Source of the DNA: Novosphingobium nitrogenifigens DSM 19370
GTDB taxonomy: Bacteria > Pseudomonadota > Alphaproteobacteria > Sphingomonadales > Sphingomonadaceae
NCBI RefSeq assembly: GCF_000192575.1
Contig: NZ_GL876933.1
Span: 763,338-827,337, forward strand
Length of the DNA: 64,000 bases
Direction of reading: 5' to 3'
Part shown: positions 45,895-54,484 of the stretch, one piece after another
Numbering within the stretch: position 1 is the stretch's first letter
Layout of the letters: each line of letters starts with the position of its first letter
Translations under genes and position numbers: made by a program
Notes under the pieces: generated by a model
What the model saw: only the letters and a program-made list of their open reading frames with translations
The model's database searches: none
What the model was told of the DNA's origin: nothing

Positions 45895-46518
45895 TCAATG
45901 GGCCGGTTTGGCCGGAGTGTCGAAATTGACCGTCGGAGCGGCCTGCGCGCCTTCGGCCGCTTCGAACGGCACCATCGGCTTGGCGCCGTAAATCACTTTG
46001 GCCGCAACGACCGCCGGGAACGTGCGGATGGTCACGTTGTATTCGCGGACCGCCTCGTTGTAATCGCGGCGAGCGACCGAGATGCGGTTTTCGGTTCCTT
46101 CAAGCTGGCTTTGCAGCGTCAGGAAGTTCTCGTTCGACTTGAGATCGGGATAGGCTTCGGCCGTGGCGAGCAGGCGGCCCAGACCCTGCGAAAGTTCGCC
46201 CTGCGCTTTCTGGAACTGGGCGACCTTGGCCGGATCGGTAAGATCGTCGGCGCTGACCTGGATCGAGGTTGCCTTGGCGCGGGCTTCGGTCACTTTGGTC
46301 AGGGTGTCCTGTTCCTGCTTGGCATAGCCTTTGACCGTCGCGACCAGATTGGGGATCAGATCCGCGCGGCGCTGGTACTGCGTCTGGACGTCGGCCCACT
46401 TGGCCTTGGCATTTTCCTCGGCGGTCGGAATGGAATTGACCCCGCATCCGGCCAGCGAAGCGGCGGCCGCAGCGACAAGGGCGAAACGGGCAAAACGGTT
46501 GAACAGGCGTGCAGCCAT
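45895..46518 (-). CDS. LemA family lipoprotein
   Basis: A 207-residue LemA protein: a signal with lipobox SLAGC near residue 25, then the helical core (YQRRADLIPNLVATVKGYAKQEQDTL, LLATAEAYPDLKSNENFLTLQSQLEGTENRISVARRDYNEAVREYN). The start at 46518 is the ATG that begins the signal peptide. It heads a minus-strand cluster with two TPM-domain genes. Function is unknown, but the lemA-TPM linkage is widely conserved. Confidence 0.93.
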   Translation of the reverse strand: MAARLFNRFARFALVAAAAASLAGCGVNSIPTAEENAKAKWADVQTQYQRRADLIPNLVATVKGYAKQEQDTLTKVTEARAKATSIQVSADDLTDPAKVAQFQKAQGELSQGLGRLLATAEAYPDLKSNENFLTLQSQLEGTENRISVARRDYNEAVREYNVTIRTFPAVVAAKVIYGAKPMVPFEAAEGAQAAPTVNFDTPAKPAH

Positions 46519-46720
46519 GATCGATACTTTCCTTGACCCGGCAGGCGCGGGAAACGCACCATGCTTTCGCGCGCAGAGATAGCGTGTCGTCATGACCGTT
46601 CAAGCACTACGGTCGATGGCGCAGTGCCGTTCGTCGGAAACGGACAGCCGCCACGACCTTGCGAAAGTGGGTGAAGGATGGCAGTCAGGCCGACAATATT
46701 AACTACAAACGGGGCAGGCG

Positions 46721-47164
46721 ATGGCACTTCTCTCGGAATTCAAGGCCTTCATTTCCCGCGGCAACGTGCTTGACCTTGCTGTCGGTGTTATCATCGGCGC
46801 CGCTTTCGGCAAGATCGTGACCTCGTTGACCGAGGATCTCATCATGCCGGTGCTGGGGCTGGTCACCGGGGGCATCAATTTCTCGAACAAGTTCGTCGTG
46901 CTCGGCGCGGTTCCGGCGACCTACAAGGGATCGCTGGAGGACTATGCCGCGCTCAAGGCCGCGGGTGTGGCGCTGTTCGGGTATGGGGCGTTCATCACCA
47001 ATGTCATCAACTTCCTGCTGATGGCTTTCGTGATCTTCCTGCTGGTCCGTTCGGCCAACAAGCTGATGACCAAGCCTGCCGAAGAGGCTGCGCCGCCCCC
47101 GCCGTCGGGGCCGAGTGAAGTCGATCTGCTGATCGAGATCCGCGACGCTCTCAAGACGAAGTGA
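46721..47164 (+). CDS. mscL: Large-conductance mechanosensitive channel MscL
   Basis: A 147-residue MscL that opens under hypo-osmotic shock. TM1 is [29 protein letters not shown] (with the pore glycines/alanines), the periplasmic loop follows, TM2 is [25 protein letters not shown], and a C-terminal cytoplasmic helix ends [15 protein letters not shown]. It is a single-gene unit with a strong terminator. Confidence 0.97.
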   Translation: MALLSEFKAFISRGNVLDLAVGVIIGAAFGKIVTSLTEDLIMPVLGLVTGGINFSNKFVVLGAVPATYKGSLEDYAALKAAGVALFGYGAFITNVINFLLMAFVIFLLVRSANKLMTKPAEEAAPPPPSGPSEVDLLIEIRDALKTK

Positions 47165-47227
47165 GCTTTGGGGGCCCAGTGAACCTTGGGCCCAAGTGAA
47201 CGCGGCGTCCGGGCGCCACGGAAAGAG

Positions 47228-47265
47228 GAGGCGGGAACCGCAAGGTTCTCGCCTCTTTTCGTTTT
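47228..47265 (+). terminator. Rho-independent terminator of mscL
   Basis: A 12-bp stem (47228-47239 with 47244-47255, one G-U pair) capped by a GCAA tetraloop and followed by TTTTCGTTTT. Confidence 0.9.
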
Positions 47266-47299
47266 GGCCCCTTTCAATTCGGGGTGGGCGCCTTATATG

Positions 47300-47640
47300 C
47301 GCTCCTGCCGGTCTCGTGCCGGCTATGACGATAAACTGTGGCGTGCAATAGGCACAGCGGACCCGGGGGCGGTACCCGGCGGCTCCACCACCTCTCTCGC
47401 CTTGCGGGATAGATGACGGGGCCGAACTAGGATCGACGTGTGTTGAAAAGCGTTGCTTTCGTCCGGGCTGAGTAACCCGTTAAAGGCTCAAAACTCACAA
47501 GTGCCAACGACAACGAAGCACTTGCTCTCGCTGCGTAACCTGACGGCCTAACGGCCAGATCTTACAAAGCGAAAGCGCGGTTGGACCCGCCGGGCAACAG
47601 AAGGATACCAGGGGTTGGGGGCGTACCTAGCAACAGAAAC
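47300..47640 (+). ncRNA. ssrA: Circularly permuted two-piece tmRNA (alphaproteobacterial type)
   Basis: tmRNA rescues stalled ribosomes and tags the nascent peptide. The acceptor piece ends with CCA at 47390: acceptor strand CGGCTCC (47380-47386), discriminator A, CCA. Its T-arm has a 5-bp stem (47363-47367 with 47375-47379) and the loop GGCGGTA. A 27-nt intervening segment (47391-47417) leads to the coding piece, which starts GGGGCCG at 47418. GGGGCCG pairs with CGGCTCC and gives the G3-U70 pair that identifies alanine tRNA. The 5' GGGGCNGA...GGATCGACG block matches other tmRNAs. The tag frame at 47503-47538 reads ANDNEALALAA then TAA. The order acceptor-spacer-coding is the permuted form. 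Outer limits (47300 and 47640) are estimates. Confidence 0.9.
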
Positions 47641-47670
47641 GCCCTACCTGCCTTTCATTCGAGTTGAGCC

Positions 47671-47910
47671 TCAGGTCCGGTCGTTTTGGGCCTCGGCCGC
47701 TCGTTCATAGGTCAGCGCGTCGAGAATCTTGGCGCCGCCCATGAACACCGCGACCATCGCGGCAAGGAACAGCATCTTTCCGCCAAAGCCGGGAAACTGG
47801 TCGAGATAGATCCGTCCCCGCTCGGCCGCGCCGAGGGCAAGGGCGTAGATGATCGCGAAGGCCTCGATCCGGTTCTTGATGATGAACAGGCGGAGAAGCT
47901 TGCGTAGCAT
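47671..47910 (-). CDS. Small two-helix membrane protein, unknown
   Basis: A 79-residue protein with two hydrophobic segments ([18 protein letters not shown] and KMLFLAAMVAVFMGGAKIL) and a charged N-terminus MLRKLLRLFIIKNR. The C-terminus is hydrophilic. It lies alone between the tmRNA and the ast operon. The composition and codon use look like a real gene, but I recognise no family. Confidence 0.6.
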   Translation of the reverse strand: MLRKLLRLFIIKNRIEAFAIIYALALGAAERGRIYLDQFPGFGGKMLFLAAMVAVFMGGAKILDALTYERAAEAQNDRT

Positions 47911-48008
47911 GGTTAGGATCCGGTTAATTGTGCAACCTTGGGTGCTGATTTCATTAGCAAAGCCCGTGCCAATGCCCGAATGCCGCGCTCCCGCGCCTGC
48001 GAAGGTGT

Positions 48009-48026
48009 CCCGACTGTAAAGTCGGG
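48009..48026 (-). terminator. Hairpin after astB
   Basis: CCCGACT (48009-48015) and AGTCGGG (48020-48026) form a 7-bp stem with a 4-nt loop, 35 nt beyond the astB stop on the minus strand. No T-run follows, so its strength is uncertain. Confidence 0.45.
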
Positions 48027-48060
48027 CGACATGTTGCCGCCCGACGCACCGTAACGAAAA

Positions 48061-49326
48061 TCAGATCAACTCGTTAAGCCCGGCCTCGTCGAGGAGAGCC
48101 CGCCGCGCCGCAATGACGCTTTGGCCAAGACTTTCAGACCCAAGATCAAGGGGATCGATCTGTTCGGGCCAGGTCCGTGCAACGACTTTGGCAAGGGCGT
48201 CGATCCGTGCTTCGTCGAGCAGGAAGCGCGGATCGACCGTGGCGGGGTCGGCAACCACCCGCAGGCGCAGGCAAGCCGGGCCACCGCCATTGGCCATCGA
48301 CTGACGAACGTCGACGGGCAGGACGCGGCGGATCGGACCGTTCGAAGCGAGCATCGCTTCGAGCCAGGTGCGAACCGATGGGGTTTCCCAGGCCTCGAGC
48401 GGGATGACGAGACCCATTTCGCCCGACGGCAGCGTCAGCAACTGGGCATTGAAGAGATAGGAACGGATCGCGTCGGACAGGCTGACGGCGCTTGCCGGAA
48501 CCACGACGATTTCCGCTTCGGGCAGGGCGGCGCGGATCGCGGCATAAGTGCCTTCGGGATCGGCAAAGGCCAGTTCATGGGTGAACAGCACGCGTTCGTT
48601 GGCGACGGCGACGACATCGTTGTGAAAGGCGCCTGCCGCGATTGCTTCGGTCGATTGTTCGACGAAGAGCGCGCGTGCGGGATCGAGGCCGTGGAGGCGG
48701 GCGACCGCGCGGCTGGCCTGTTCATGCTGGCGTGCGGGGAACAGGCCGCCGGGGCGTCCATAGACGAAGATCTCGAGGCCCGGCGCATCGTGGCGGGCGG
48801 CCATGCGCATGTGGTTGGCCGCGCCTTCGTCGCCGAAACAGGCCGGGACCGCGTCATGGACGGCGAAATGGGCCTTGTCGGCAAAGGCGAGACGCAACTG
48901 GCGCACGGTGTCGGGCCATTCCTGCGACCGATGCGGCATGGTGACGAGATTGGCGGCAGTCAGGTGGCAACGCGCATCGGTGGTGTCGGGGGCGGGTGAA
49001 ACCGTTGCGGCATTGGCCGTCCACATCGAGCTTGCCGACCAGGCCGCAGCGCGCAGGCGGGTTTCGGCTGCATCGGCCGGTTCGCGCGCATCGAGGCCGA
49101 CAGCGGCGAGGAAGGCCGGATTGGGGCGCGGCAGTGGCGCGAAAAAGCCCTGTACCAGTCCCAGATGCAGGTTGTGGCGCATCTTTTCCAACCCTTGCAG
49201 CGCGGCGGCGCGGGGATAGGACGTGTCGCCGCCGTGGCTGGCCGAGGCGAGGTTGCCGAGGCTGAGCCCGGCATAGTTGTGGCTGGGGCCGACGAGGCCG
49301 TCGAAGTTGATTTCTACAAGCGCCAT
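48061..49326 (-). CDS. astB: N-succinylarginine dihydrolase AstB
   Basis: A 421-residue AstB, the second enzyme of the arginine succinyltransferase (AST) pathway: it releases ammonia and CO2 from N2-succinylarginine to give succinylornithine. The N-terminal MALVEINFDGLVGPSHNYAGLSLGNLAS, the middle HNDVVAVANERVLFTHE and QSMANGGGPACLRLRV (catalytic Cys region) are diagnostic. It is the last gene of an operon with astA (18 nt upstream) and an M20 hydrolase. Confidence 0.96.
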   Translation of the reverse strand: MALVEINFDGLVGPSHNYAGLSLGNLASASHGGDTSYPRAAALQGLEKMRHNLHLGLVQGFFAPLPRPNPAFLAAVGLDAREPADAAETRLRAAAWSASSMWTANAATVSPAPDTTDARCHLTAANLVTMPHRSQEWPDTVRQLRLAFADKAHFAVHDAVPACFGDEGAANHMRMAARHDAPGLEIFVYGRPGGLFPARQHEQASRAVARLHGLDPARALFVEQSTEAIAAGAFHNDVVAVANERVLFTHELAFADPEGTYAAIRAALPEAEIVVVPASAVSLSDAIRSYLFNAQLLTLPSGEMGLVIPLEAWETPSVRTWLEAMLASNGPIRRVLPVDVRQSMANGGGPACLRLRVVADPATVDPRFLLDEARIDALAKVVARTWPEQIDPLDLGSESLGQSVIAARRALLDEAGLNELI

Positions 49327-49344
49327 GAGGTTCTCTCCCGGTTA

Positions 49345-50388
49345 TCAGCGCGCGACGTGCCAGATGGTGTCGCCTGCACTGACGCCCAGTGCGGCAGCCG
49401 CGACGGGATCGAGCACCACGCCGTCCGGCCCGTCTTCCGCCAGCTCCCCGTATGCGCAGCGATAGTCGGACAGGCGTCCGGTCGCGACCAGCGCGCGGCG
49501 TGCCTGGCCGGTGCCTTCGAGAGCGCGAACATGAGTGACGGTCGCGGTGCGCGCTTCGGCGATCGAGCGCACGCGATCGGTGCGCGCGGTCATGGTCGGC
49601 CCGCCGTCGAAAATGTCGACATAGCCCTCGGCGGCAAAGCCTTCCTCTTCGAGCATGCGCATGGCCGCGCGCCCGGTCGGGTGGGGCAGGCCGATCACCT
49701 GTCGCGCGCCTTCGGGCAGCATGGCGACATAGACGGGATGCTTGGGCATCAGGTCGGCGATGAACTGGTTGCCGTTGATGGCGTTGAAATAGTCCGCTTC
49801 CTGAAAGCTCATGCCGAAGAAGCGCCCGGCAACGCCGTCCCAGAACGGCGATCCGCCGCGTTCGTCGATGATCCCGCGCAGTTCGGCAAGGATGCGATCG
49901 GCAAAGCGCCGACGGTGCATGGCGATGAAGAGATAGCGGCTGCGCGCCAGCAGCAGGCCGAGGCCGCCTGCGCGTTCGCCGGGATGAAGGAACAGGCCGC
50001 CCACTTCGCTCGATCCTTCAAGATCGGTGACGAGATTGAGCAGTTCGGCACGGAATGTCCGCCCCAGTTCCTTGGAATGCTGGGTCAGCGTGGCGATGCG
50101 ATAGGAATAGAACGGCCACTGTTGCCCGACGCAGGTGAAGATCTGCGCGGTGCCGCGCACTTCGCCGGTCGTCGTGTCTTCGAGCACGAGGACGAACAGT
50201 TCGTCCTTGACCTCGCGGGGGGCGCCTTCCTCGGTATTGCCGAAAGCCGCCGCCGCGCGTTCGAGCTTGGCGGTCAGCGCCTTGCGGTCGGGGGGCAGGT
50301 TGGTAAAGCCGCCGCCGGTCAGCTTGGCCATGTCGTACAGGTGTTGCAGGTCGCCGGGCGCAGCGGCGCGGATGCGAAAGCTCATCAT
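49345..50388 (-). CDS. astA: Arginine N-succinyltransferase AstA
   Basis: A 347-residue AstA transferring succinyl from succinyl-CoA to arginine, the entry step of the AST pathway. Characteristic segments are [80 protein letters not shown] and EEGFAAEGYVDIFDGGPTM. Two adjacent ATGs (50388, 50385) overlap the stop of the M20 gene; the second has better spacing to GGAGG. Confidence 0.95.
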   Translation of the reverse strand: MMSFRIRAAAPGDLQHLYDMAKLTGGGFTNLPPDRKALTAKLERAAAAFGNTEEGAPREVKDELFVLVLEDTTTGEVRGTAQIFTCVGQQWPFYSYRIATLTQHSKELGRTFRAELLNLVTDLEGSSEVGGLFLHPGERAGGLGLLLARSRYLFIAMHRRRFADRILAELRGIIDERGGSPFWDGVAGRFFGMSFQEADYFNAINGNQFIADLMPKHPVYVAMLPEGARQVIGLPHPTGRAAMRMLEEEGFAAEGYVDIFDGGPTMTARTDRVRSIAEARTATVTHVRALEGTGQARRALVATGRLSDYRCAYGELAEDGPDGVVLDPVAAAALGVSAGDTIWHVAR

Positions 50389-51590
50389 TCCCCTCCCGAA
50401 AGTCGATGCAGCACAAGCGCCGAGAGCCGTGCCCGTTCGGCAAGCGAAGGCACGATCAGGAACTCGTCCGTTGAATGGATGGCGCCGCCGCGCACGCCCA
50501 TGGTGTCGACCACGGGAACGCCGCAGGCAGCGATATTGTTGCCGTCGCAGACCCCGCCGGTCGATTGCCAGGCGATCGTCTGGCCCAGGGCCGCCCCGCA
50601 ATCGCGGACAAGGCCGAACAATCCCTCGGCTTCGGGGGTCAACGGCTTGGGCGGGCGGGAAATGCCGCCGTGGACATGGATGGAAACGCCGTGGGCGGTT
50701 TCGATCGCGGCGATCAGGATGGGCAGGGCCGCAGCAAAGGCATCGGCCGCCTCGACCGCGCGGGGGCGGATGTTGAAACGGACAATGGCATGGTCGGGCA
50801 CCACATTGTTGGCCGAGCCGCCTTCGATCCTGGCCGGGTTGACGGTGATCCCGGCGTTCTCGAGGCCTTTGAGGCGCAGGACGAGATCGGCGGCGGCAAC
50901 GATCGCGTTGCGGCCTTCCTCGGGATTGCGCCCGGCGTGGGCCGAACGACCGGTGATGATCACTGAATAGTTGCCGCTGCCCGCACGAGCCCCTGCCAGG
51001 GTGCCGTCGGGCCGGGCTGAGGGTTCGTAGGTGAGCGCCGCCGCCTTGCCCGCAGCGAGGCGCGCGATCAGCGGGGCCGAGGACAGGCTGCCGGTTTCCT
51101 CGTCGGCATTGAGGAGCACGTCATAGCCGACGCCCGTTGCGGCCGGGCTCTGTTCGAACGCGAGCAGGGCTGCCAGAATGACTGCGATCCCGCCTTTCAT
51201 GTCGGCAACGCCGGGGCCGTTGAGCGTCTCGGCGTCGAGCCAGCGGGTCGTCTGGAACGGATGGTCGATAGGGAACACCGTGTCCATATGCCCGGTCAGC
51301 AGATAGCGCCGGTTGGCTTGCGGACGCACCCGCAGGACGAGATTGCGGCCATGGGCAATGGCAACGGCCCGTCCGTCGGCTGCGACCGCCTCGACCGGGG
51401 CGGCCTCTTCGAGCTCCACGTCGCCGGGCAGGGCGGCAAAGGCCTCGGCCAGCACGTCGGCTTGTCGGGCAAGGCCGTCGAGATTGCGGGTGCCGGTGTT
51501 GATCGCGCTCCACGCCAGGACCTGATCCAGCATCGGCGCGGGGTCGATGCGCGCAAGGCAATCGTGTTCGCTCGTGGAGAGAGTGTGCAT
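50385..51590 (-). CDS. M20 family metallopeptidase/deacylase in the ast operon
   Basis: A 401-residue zinc hydrolase of the M20/carboxypeptidase-G2 type. Metal and catalytic motifs are [22 protein letters not shown] and NADEETGS, and the dimerisation domain lies around [21 protein letters not shown]20 enzymes cleave N-acyl amino acids, so here it could remove succinate or another acyl group in arginine catabolism; the canonical AstE is a different (M14) family. The ATG at 51590 follows GCAAGGA; a further upstream ATG (51626) falls inside a palindrome and is not used. It is the first gene of the operon and is coupled to astA (ATGATG). Confidence 0.9.
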   Translation of the reverse strand: MHTLSTSEHDCLARIDPAPMLDQVLAWSAINTGTRNLDGLARQADVLAEAFAALPGDVELEEAAPVEAVAADGRAVAIAHGRNLVLRVRPQANRRYLLTGHMDTVFPIDHPFQTTRWLDAETLNGPGVADMKGGIAVILAALLAFEQSPAATGVGYDVLLNADEETGSLSSAPLIARLAAGKAAALTYEPSARPDGTLAGARAGSGNYSVIITGRSAHAGRNPEEGRNAIVAAADLVLRLKGLENAGITVNPARIEGGSANNVVPDHAIVRFNIRPRAVEAADAFAAALPILIAAIETAHGVSIHVHGGISRPPKPLTPEAEGLFGLVRDCGAALGQTIAWQSTGGVCDGNNIAACGVPVVDTMGVRGGAIHSTDEFLIVPSLAERARLSALVLHRLSGGE

Positions 51591-51617
51591 TCCTTGCTCT
51601 ATTATGAGTTCGTTGGA

Positions 51618-51639
51618 AAAATGCACGGGAGTGCATTTT
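51618..51639. promoter_or_regulatory. Palindrome upstream of the ast operon
   Basis: AAAATGCAC-N4-GTGCATTTT is a perfect 9-bp inverted repeat 28 nt before the M20 start. Its AT-rich ends and TGCA core resemble arginine-regulator or other dimeric repressor sites, but the regulator cannot be identified. Confidence 0.5.
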
Positions 51640-51642
51640 CAA

Positions 51643-51746
51643 TGCGGCACCGGCCCTCTCCCCCACCCGACCACCCAACGATAGTACCCTGTGGGTGGTC
51701 GGGTGGGGAGAGGGCCGGTGCCGCAAATCCGGCTGCTGCCGGATTT
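51643..51746. repeat. Long near-perfect hairpin plus adjacent 9-bp hairpin
   Basis: The left arm 51643-51677 and right arm 51692-51725 are reverse complements over 34 positions with one extra C in the left arm, and the loop is 14 nt. The right arm runs straight into a second hairpin, AAATCCGGC-TGCT-GCCGGATTT (51725-51746). Such a long inverted repeat is too large for an ordinary terminator and may be a miniature repeat element or a strong bidirectional terminator. Confidence 0.7.
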
Positions 51747-51977
51747 CAACGAAACGTCTTAGCGCAGCAGTTGGGTAAGGTGAAGCCACCCCCCTGGTGG
51801 GCAGGCACAGGCCGCTGGCCGAGCATACCTATGCAATTGTTCTTGCGCGCGATTGCCAAACGATGCGGGACAAGGCATAGAGGGCTCAGCGTTCCTCCCC
51901 AGGATTGCCGATTCACGTCCGGTGCGCCGCTTTTTGGCAGCACCACCATGTTTCGTAAGTCTATGGGAATACAGGAT

Positions 51978-54104
51978 ATGACCGATCGCGTTGACCGCTC
52001 CGGCCTTCAGGTCGATGCCGCGCTGGCCGCTTTTATCGAAACCGATGTTCTTGGTCCCGTCGGGATCGCTGCTGCCGATTTCTGGGCCGGTTTTGCCGGG
52101 CTGGTGGATCGTTTCGTGCCGGTCAATCGCGGCCTGCTGGCACGCCGTGACGAGCTTCAGGCAAAGATCGACGACTGGTATCGCGCTCGCAAGGGGCAGT
52201 CGCTCGACGTTGCCGCCCAGCGCGCGTTCCTGAGCGAAATCGGCTATCTGGTTCCCGAACCGGCGCCGTTCGCTATCGCGACGACCAATGTCGATGCGGA
52301 AATCGCCACCATGGCCGGGCCGCAGCTGGTCGTTCCGGTTCTCAACGACCGGTTCCTGCTCAATGCGGCCAATGCGCGCTGGGGCAGCCTCTATGACGCG
52401 TTCTACGGCACCGATGCGCTCGATGCGGCGCCGGCGCGTCCGGGGGGCTATGACGCCGAACGCGGTGCTGCGGTGATCGCCGCGGCGCGTGCTTTCCTCG
52501 ACAAGGCCCTGCCGCTCGCGGCCGGGTCGTGGACCGAATGGGACGGCGAAGGCGTTCCCGCGCTTGCCGATCCGACCCAGTTCATTGCCCGCAAGGACGG
52601 CGGCCTGCTGTTCCGTCACAACGGCCTCCACATCGAAGTCGTGCTCAACCGCGCAAGCCCGGTCGGCGCGACCGACAAGGCGGGCATTGCCGACGTCGTT
52701 CTCGAAGCGGCGCTGACTACGATCGTCGATCTGGAAGACTCGGTCGCGGCAGTCGATGCCGAAGACAAGCTGGTCGCCTATCGCAACTGGCTGGGCCTCA
52801 TGCGCGGCGATCTCGTCGCCAGCTTCGAAAAGGGCGGGCGCACGATGACCCGTTCGCTCGACGCGGATCGCGTGTGGACAGCGCCTGACGGTTCGACGAT
52901 TACGCTGTCGGGCCGTAGCCTGCTGTTCGTGCGCAATGTCGGTCATCTCATGACCAACCCGGCGATCCTGCTCGCCGACGGCAGCGAAATCCCCGAAGGG
53001 ATCATGGACGCGGCGATCACCAGCGCGATCGCGATGCACGATCTCAAGGGGCTGAGCCCCTATCGCAACAGCCGCGAAGGCTCGATCTATATCGTCAAGC
53101 CCAAGATGCACGGGCCCGAGGAAGCGGCGTTCACCAACGACCTCTTCGCCGGGGTCGAAGACGTTCTGGGTCTGCCGCGCTTCACCATCAAGGTCGGCGT
53201 CATGGACGAGGAACGCCGCACTTCGGCCAACCTTGCCGCCTGTATCGCGGCGGTGAAGGACCGCGTCGTCTTCATCAACACCGGCTTCCTCGACCGTACG
53301 GGCGATGAAATCCATACCGCGATGCAGGCCGGCCCGGTGATCCGCAAGGGCGCGATGAAGGCTTCGGCCTGGATCGCGGCCTATGAAGCGCGCAATGTCG
53401 CGATCGGTCTTGCCAGCGGCCTGTCGGGCAAGGCGCAGATCGGCAAGGGCATGTGGGCGGCTCCCGACATGATGCGCGACATGCTTGCGCAAAAGATCGG
53501 CCATCCCAAGACCGGGGCGAACACCGCCTGGGTTCCCTCGCCGACCGCAGCGACCCTGCATGCGACCCACTATCATGAAATCGACGTTTTTGGTCTGCGC
53601 GAAGGCATCGCGGCAGCGGGCATTCCCTCGCTCGACGCGCTGCTGACCGTGCCGTTGGCCGACGGGACCAACTGGTCGCCCGAGGAAGTCGCCGAGGAAC
53701 TCGACAACAACGCGCAGGGCCTGCTCGGCTATGTCGTGCGCTGGATCGACCAGGGGGTCGGTTGTTCCAAGGTGCCCGACATCAACGATGTCGGCTTGAT
53801 GGAAGACCGCGCGACCTTGCGCATTTCCAGCCAGCATATCGCCAACTGGCTGCTCCACGGGGTCGTCACGCCCGAGCAGGTTACCGAAAGCCTCCAGCGC
53901 ATGGCCGCCAAGGTCGACGGGCAGAATGCCGGTGATCCGCTTTACGAACCGATGGCGGGCAACTGGGACACCAGCTTTGCCTTCCGTGCGGCATGCGATC
54001 TGGTGTTCAAGGGCGTCGAACAGCCCAGCGGCTACACCGAACCGCTGCTGCACGCCTGGCGGCGCAAGAAGAAGGCGGCGGCGAAAGTGGCCGAACCGGC
54101 CTGA
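51978..54104 (+). CDS. glcB: Malate synthase G
   Basis: A 708-residue malate synthase G condensing glyoxylate and acetyl-CoA. Landmarks are [18 protein letters not shown] (magnesium-site acidic residues), NRNREG-like [23 protein letters not shown], and the late [26 protein letters not shown]. The frame is open upstream to 51261 through the hairpin region and the ast promoter, but [11 protein letters not shown] at 51978 with AGGA is the natural start. Isocitrate lyase is not in the window. Confidence 0.96.
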   Translation: MTDRVDRSGLQVDAALAAFIETDVLGPVGIAAADFWAGFAGLVDRFVPVNRGLLARRDELQAKIDDWYRARKGQSLDVAAQRAFLSEIGYLVPEPAPFAIATTNVDAEIATMAGPQLVVPVLNDRFLLNAANARWGSLYDAFYGTDALDAAPARPGGYDAERGAAVIAAARAFLDKALPLAAGSWTEWDGEGVPALADPTQFIARKDGGLLFRHNGLHIEVVLNRASPVGATDKAGIADVVLEAALTTIVDLEDSVAAVDAEDKLVAYRNWLGLMRGDLVASFEKGGRTMTRSLDADRVWTAPDGSTITLSGRSLLFVRNVGHLMTNPAILLADGSEIPEGIMDAAITSAIAMHDLKGLSPYRNSREGSIYIVKPKMHGPEEAAFTNDLFAGVEDVLGLPRFTIKVGVMDEERRTSANLAACIAAVKDRVVFINTGFLDRTGDEIHTAMQAGPVIRKGAMKASAWIAAYEARNVAIGLASGLSGKAQIGKGMWAAPDMMRDMLAQKIGHPKTGANTAWVPSPTAATLHATHYHEIDVFGLREGIAAAGIPSLDALLTVPLADGTNWSPEEVAEELDNNAQGLLGYVVRWIDQGVGCSKVPDINDVGLMEDRATLRISSQHIANWLLHGVVTPEQVTESLQRMAAKVDGQNAGDPLYEPMAGNWDTSFAFRAACDLVFKGVEQPSGYTEPLLHAWRRKKKAAAKVAEPA

Positions 54105-54150
54105 GAGTGTCGGTGCCGCTTATCGGAAACTGAATCCGGAACGGTAACGG

Positions 54151-54178
54151 GGCGCGAGGGGCAAAAGACCCTCGCGCC
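54151..54178 (+). terminator. Hairpin after glcB
   Basis: GGCGCGAGGG (54151-54160) pairs perfectly with CCCTCGCGCC (54169-54178) around an 8-nt A-rich loop, 47 nt beyond the stop. No T-run follows. Confidence 0.55.
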
Positions 54179-54211
54179 ATCCACAGGATGACACGCGGTG
54201 GAGTGCCGGTG

Positions 54212-54478
54212 ATGAACGTTTACGAGGCCATTGGTCAGAGTGTGGAACGCAAGAGCGTCGTCACGCGCGTTCCCAAAGTGGAAGTCCCGGTTGTCGATGT
54301 CGCCGCGATCCGCGCGAGCACCGGCTTGTCGCAGAGCGCCTTTGCCCGCAGCATCGGCGTTCCCAAGGGCACCCTGCTCAATTGGGAGCACGGCCGCCGT
54401 CGCCCGACCGGCCCGGCGCAAGTGCTTCTCGCGATGATCGCGAAGAAGCCTTCGCTGGTCAGCGAACTGCTGCGCTGA
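54212..54478 (+). CDS. XRE-like helix-turn-helix protein, antitoxin-type
   Basis: An 88-residue protein with a C-terminal HTH: VDVAAIRASTGLSQSAFARSIGVPKGTLLNWEHGRRRPTGPAQVLLAMIAKKP. This arrangement (short strand-forming N-terminus then HTH) matches HigA/MqsA-type antitoxins and NadS-like regulators. The start at 54212 has GGAG about 9 nt upstream. No RelE/HigB-like toxin gene lies beside it: malate synthase is upstream and a convergent antiporter downstream, so it seems to be a solo regulator. Confidence 0.8.
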   Translation: MNVYEAIGQSVERKSVVTRVPKVEVPVVDVAAIRASTGLSQSAFARSIGVPKGTLLNWEHGRRRPTGPAQVLLAMIAKKPSLVSELLR

Positions 54479-54484
54479 CGTGTT

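Larger units (their letters stand above)
51591..51977. other. Intergenic region between the ast operon and malate synthase
   Basis: These 387 nt hold no gene but three palindromic structures: the dyad at 51618-51639, the long hairpin at 51643-51725 and a 9-bp hairpin at 51725-51746. The remaining 230 nt up to glcB show no clear motif beyond an AGGA ribosome binding site at 51973-51976. Confidence 0.6.

Noticed and set aside
51261-51977. Upstream extension of malate synthase (239 codons)
   Set aside because: It would run through the ast promoter, a long hairpin and the antisense of the M20 gene; MTDRVDRSG at 51978 is the normal start.
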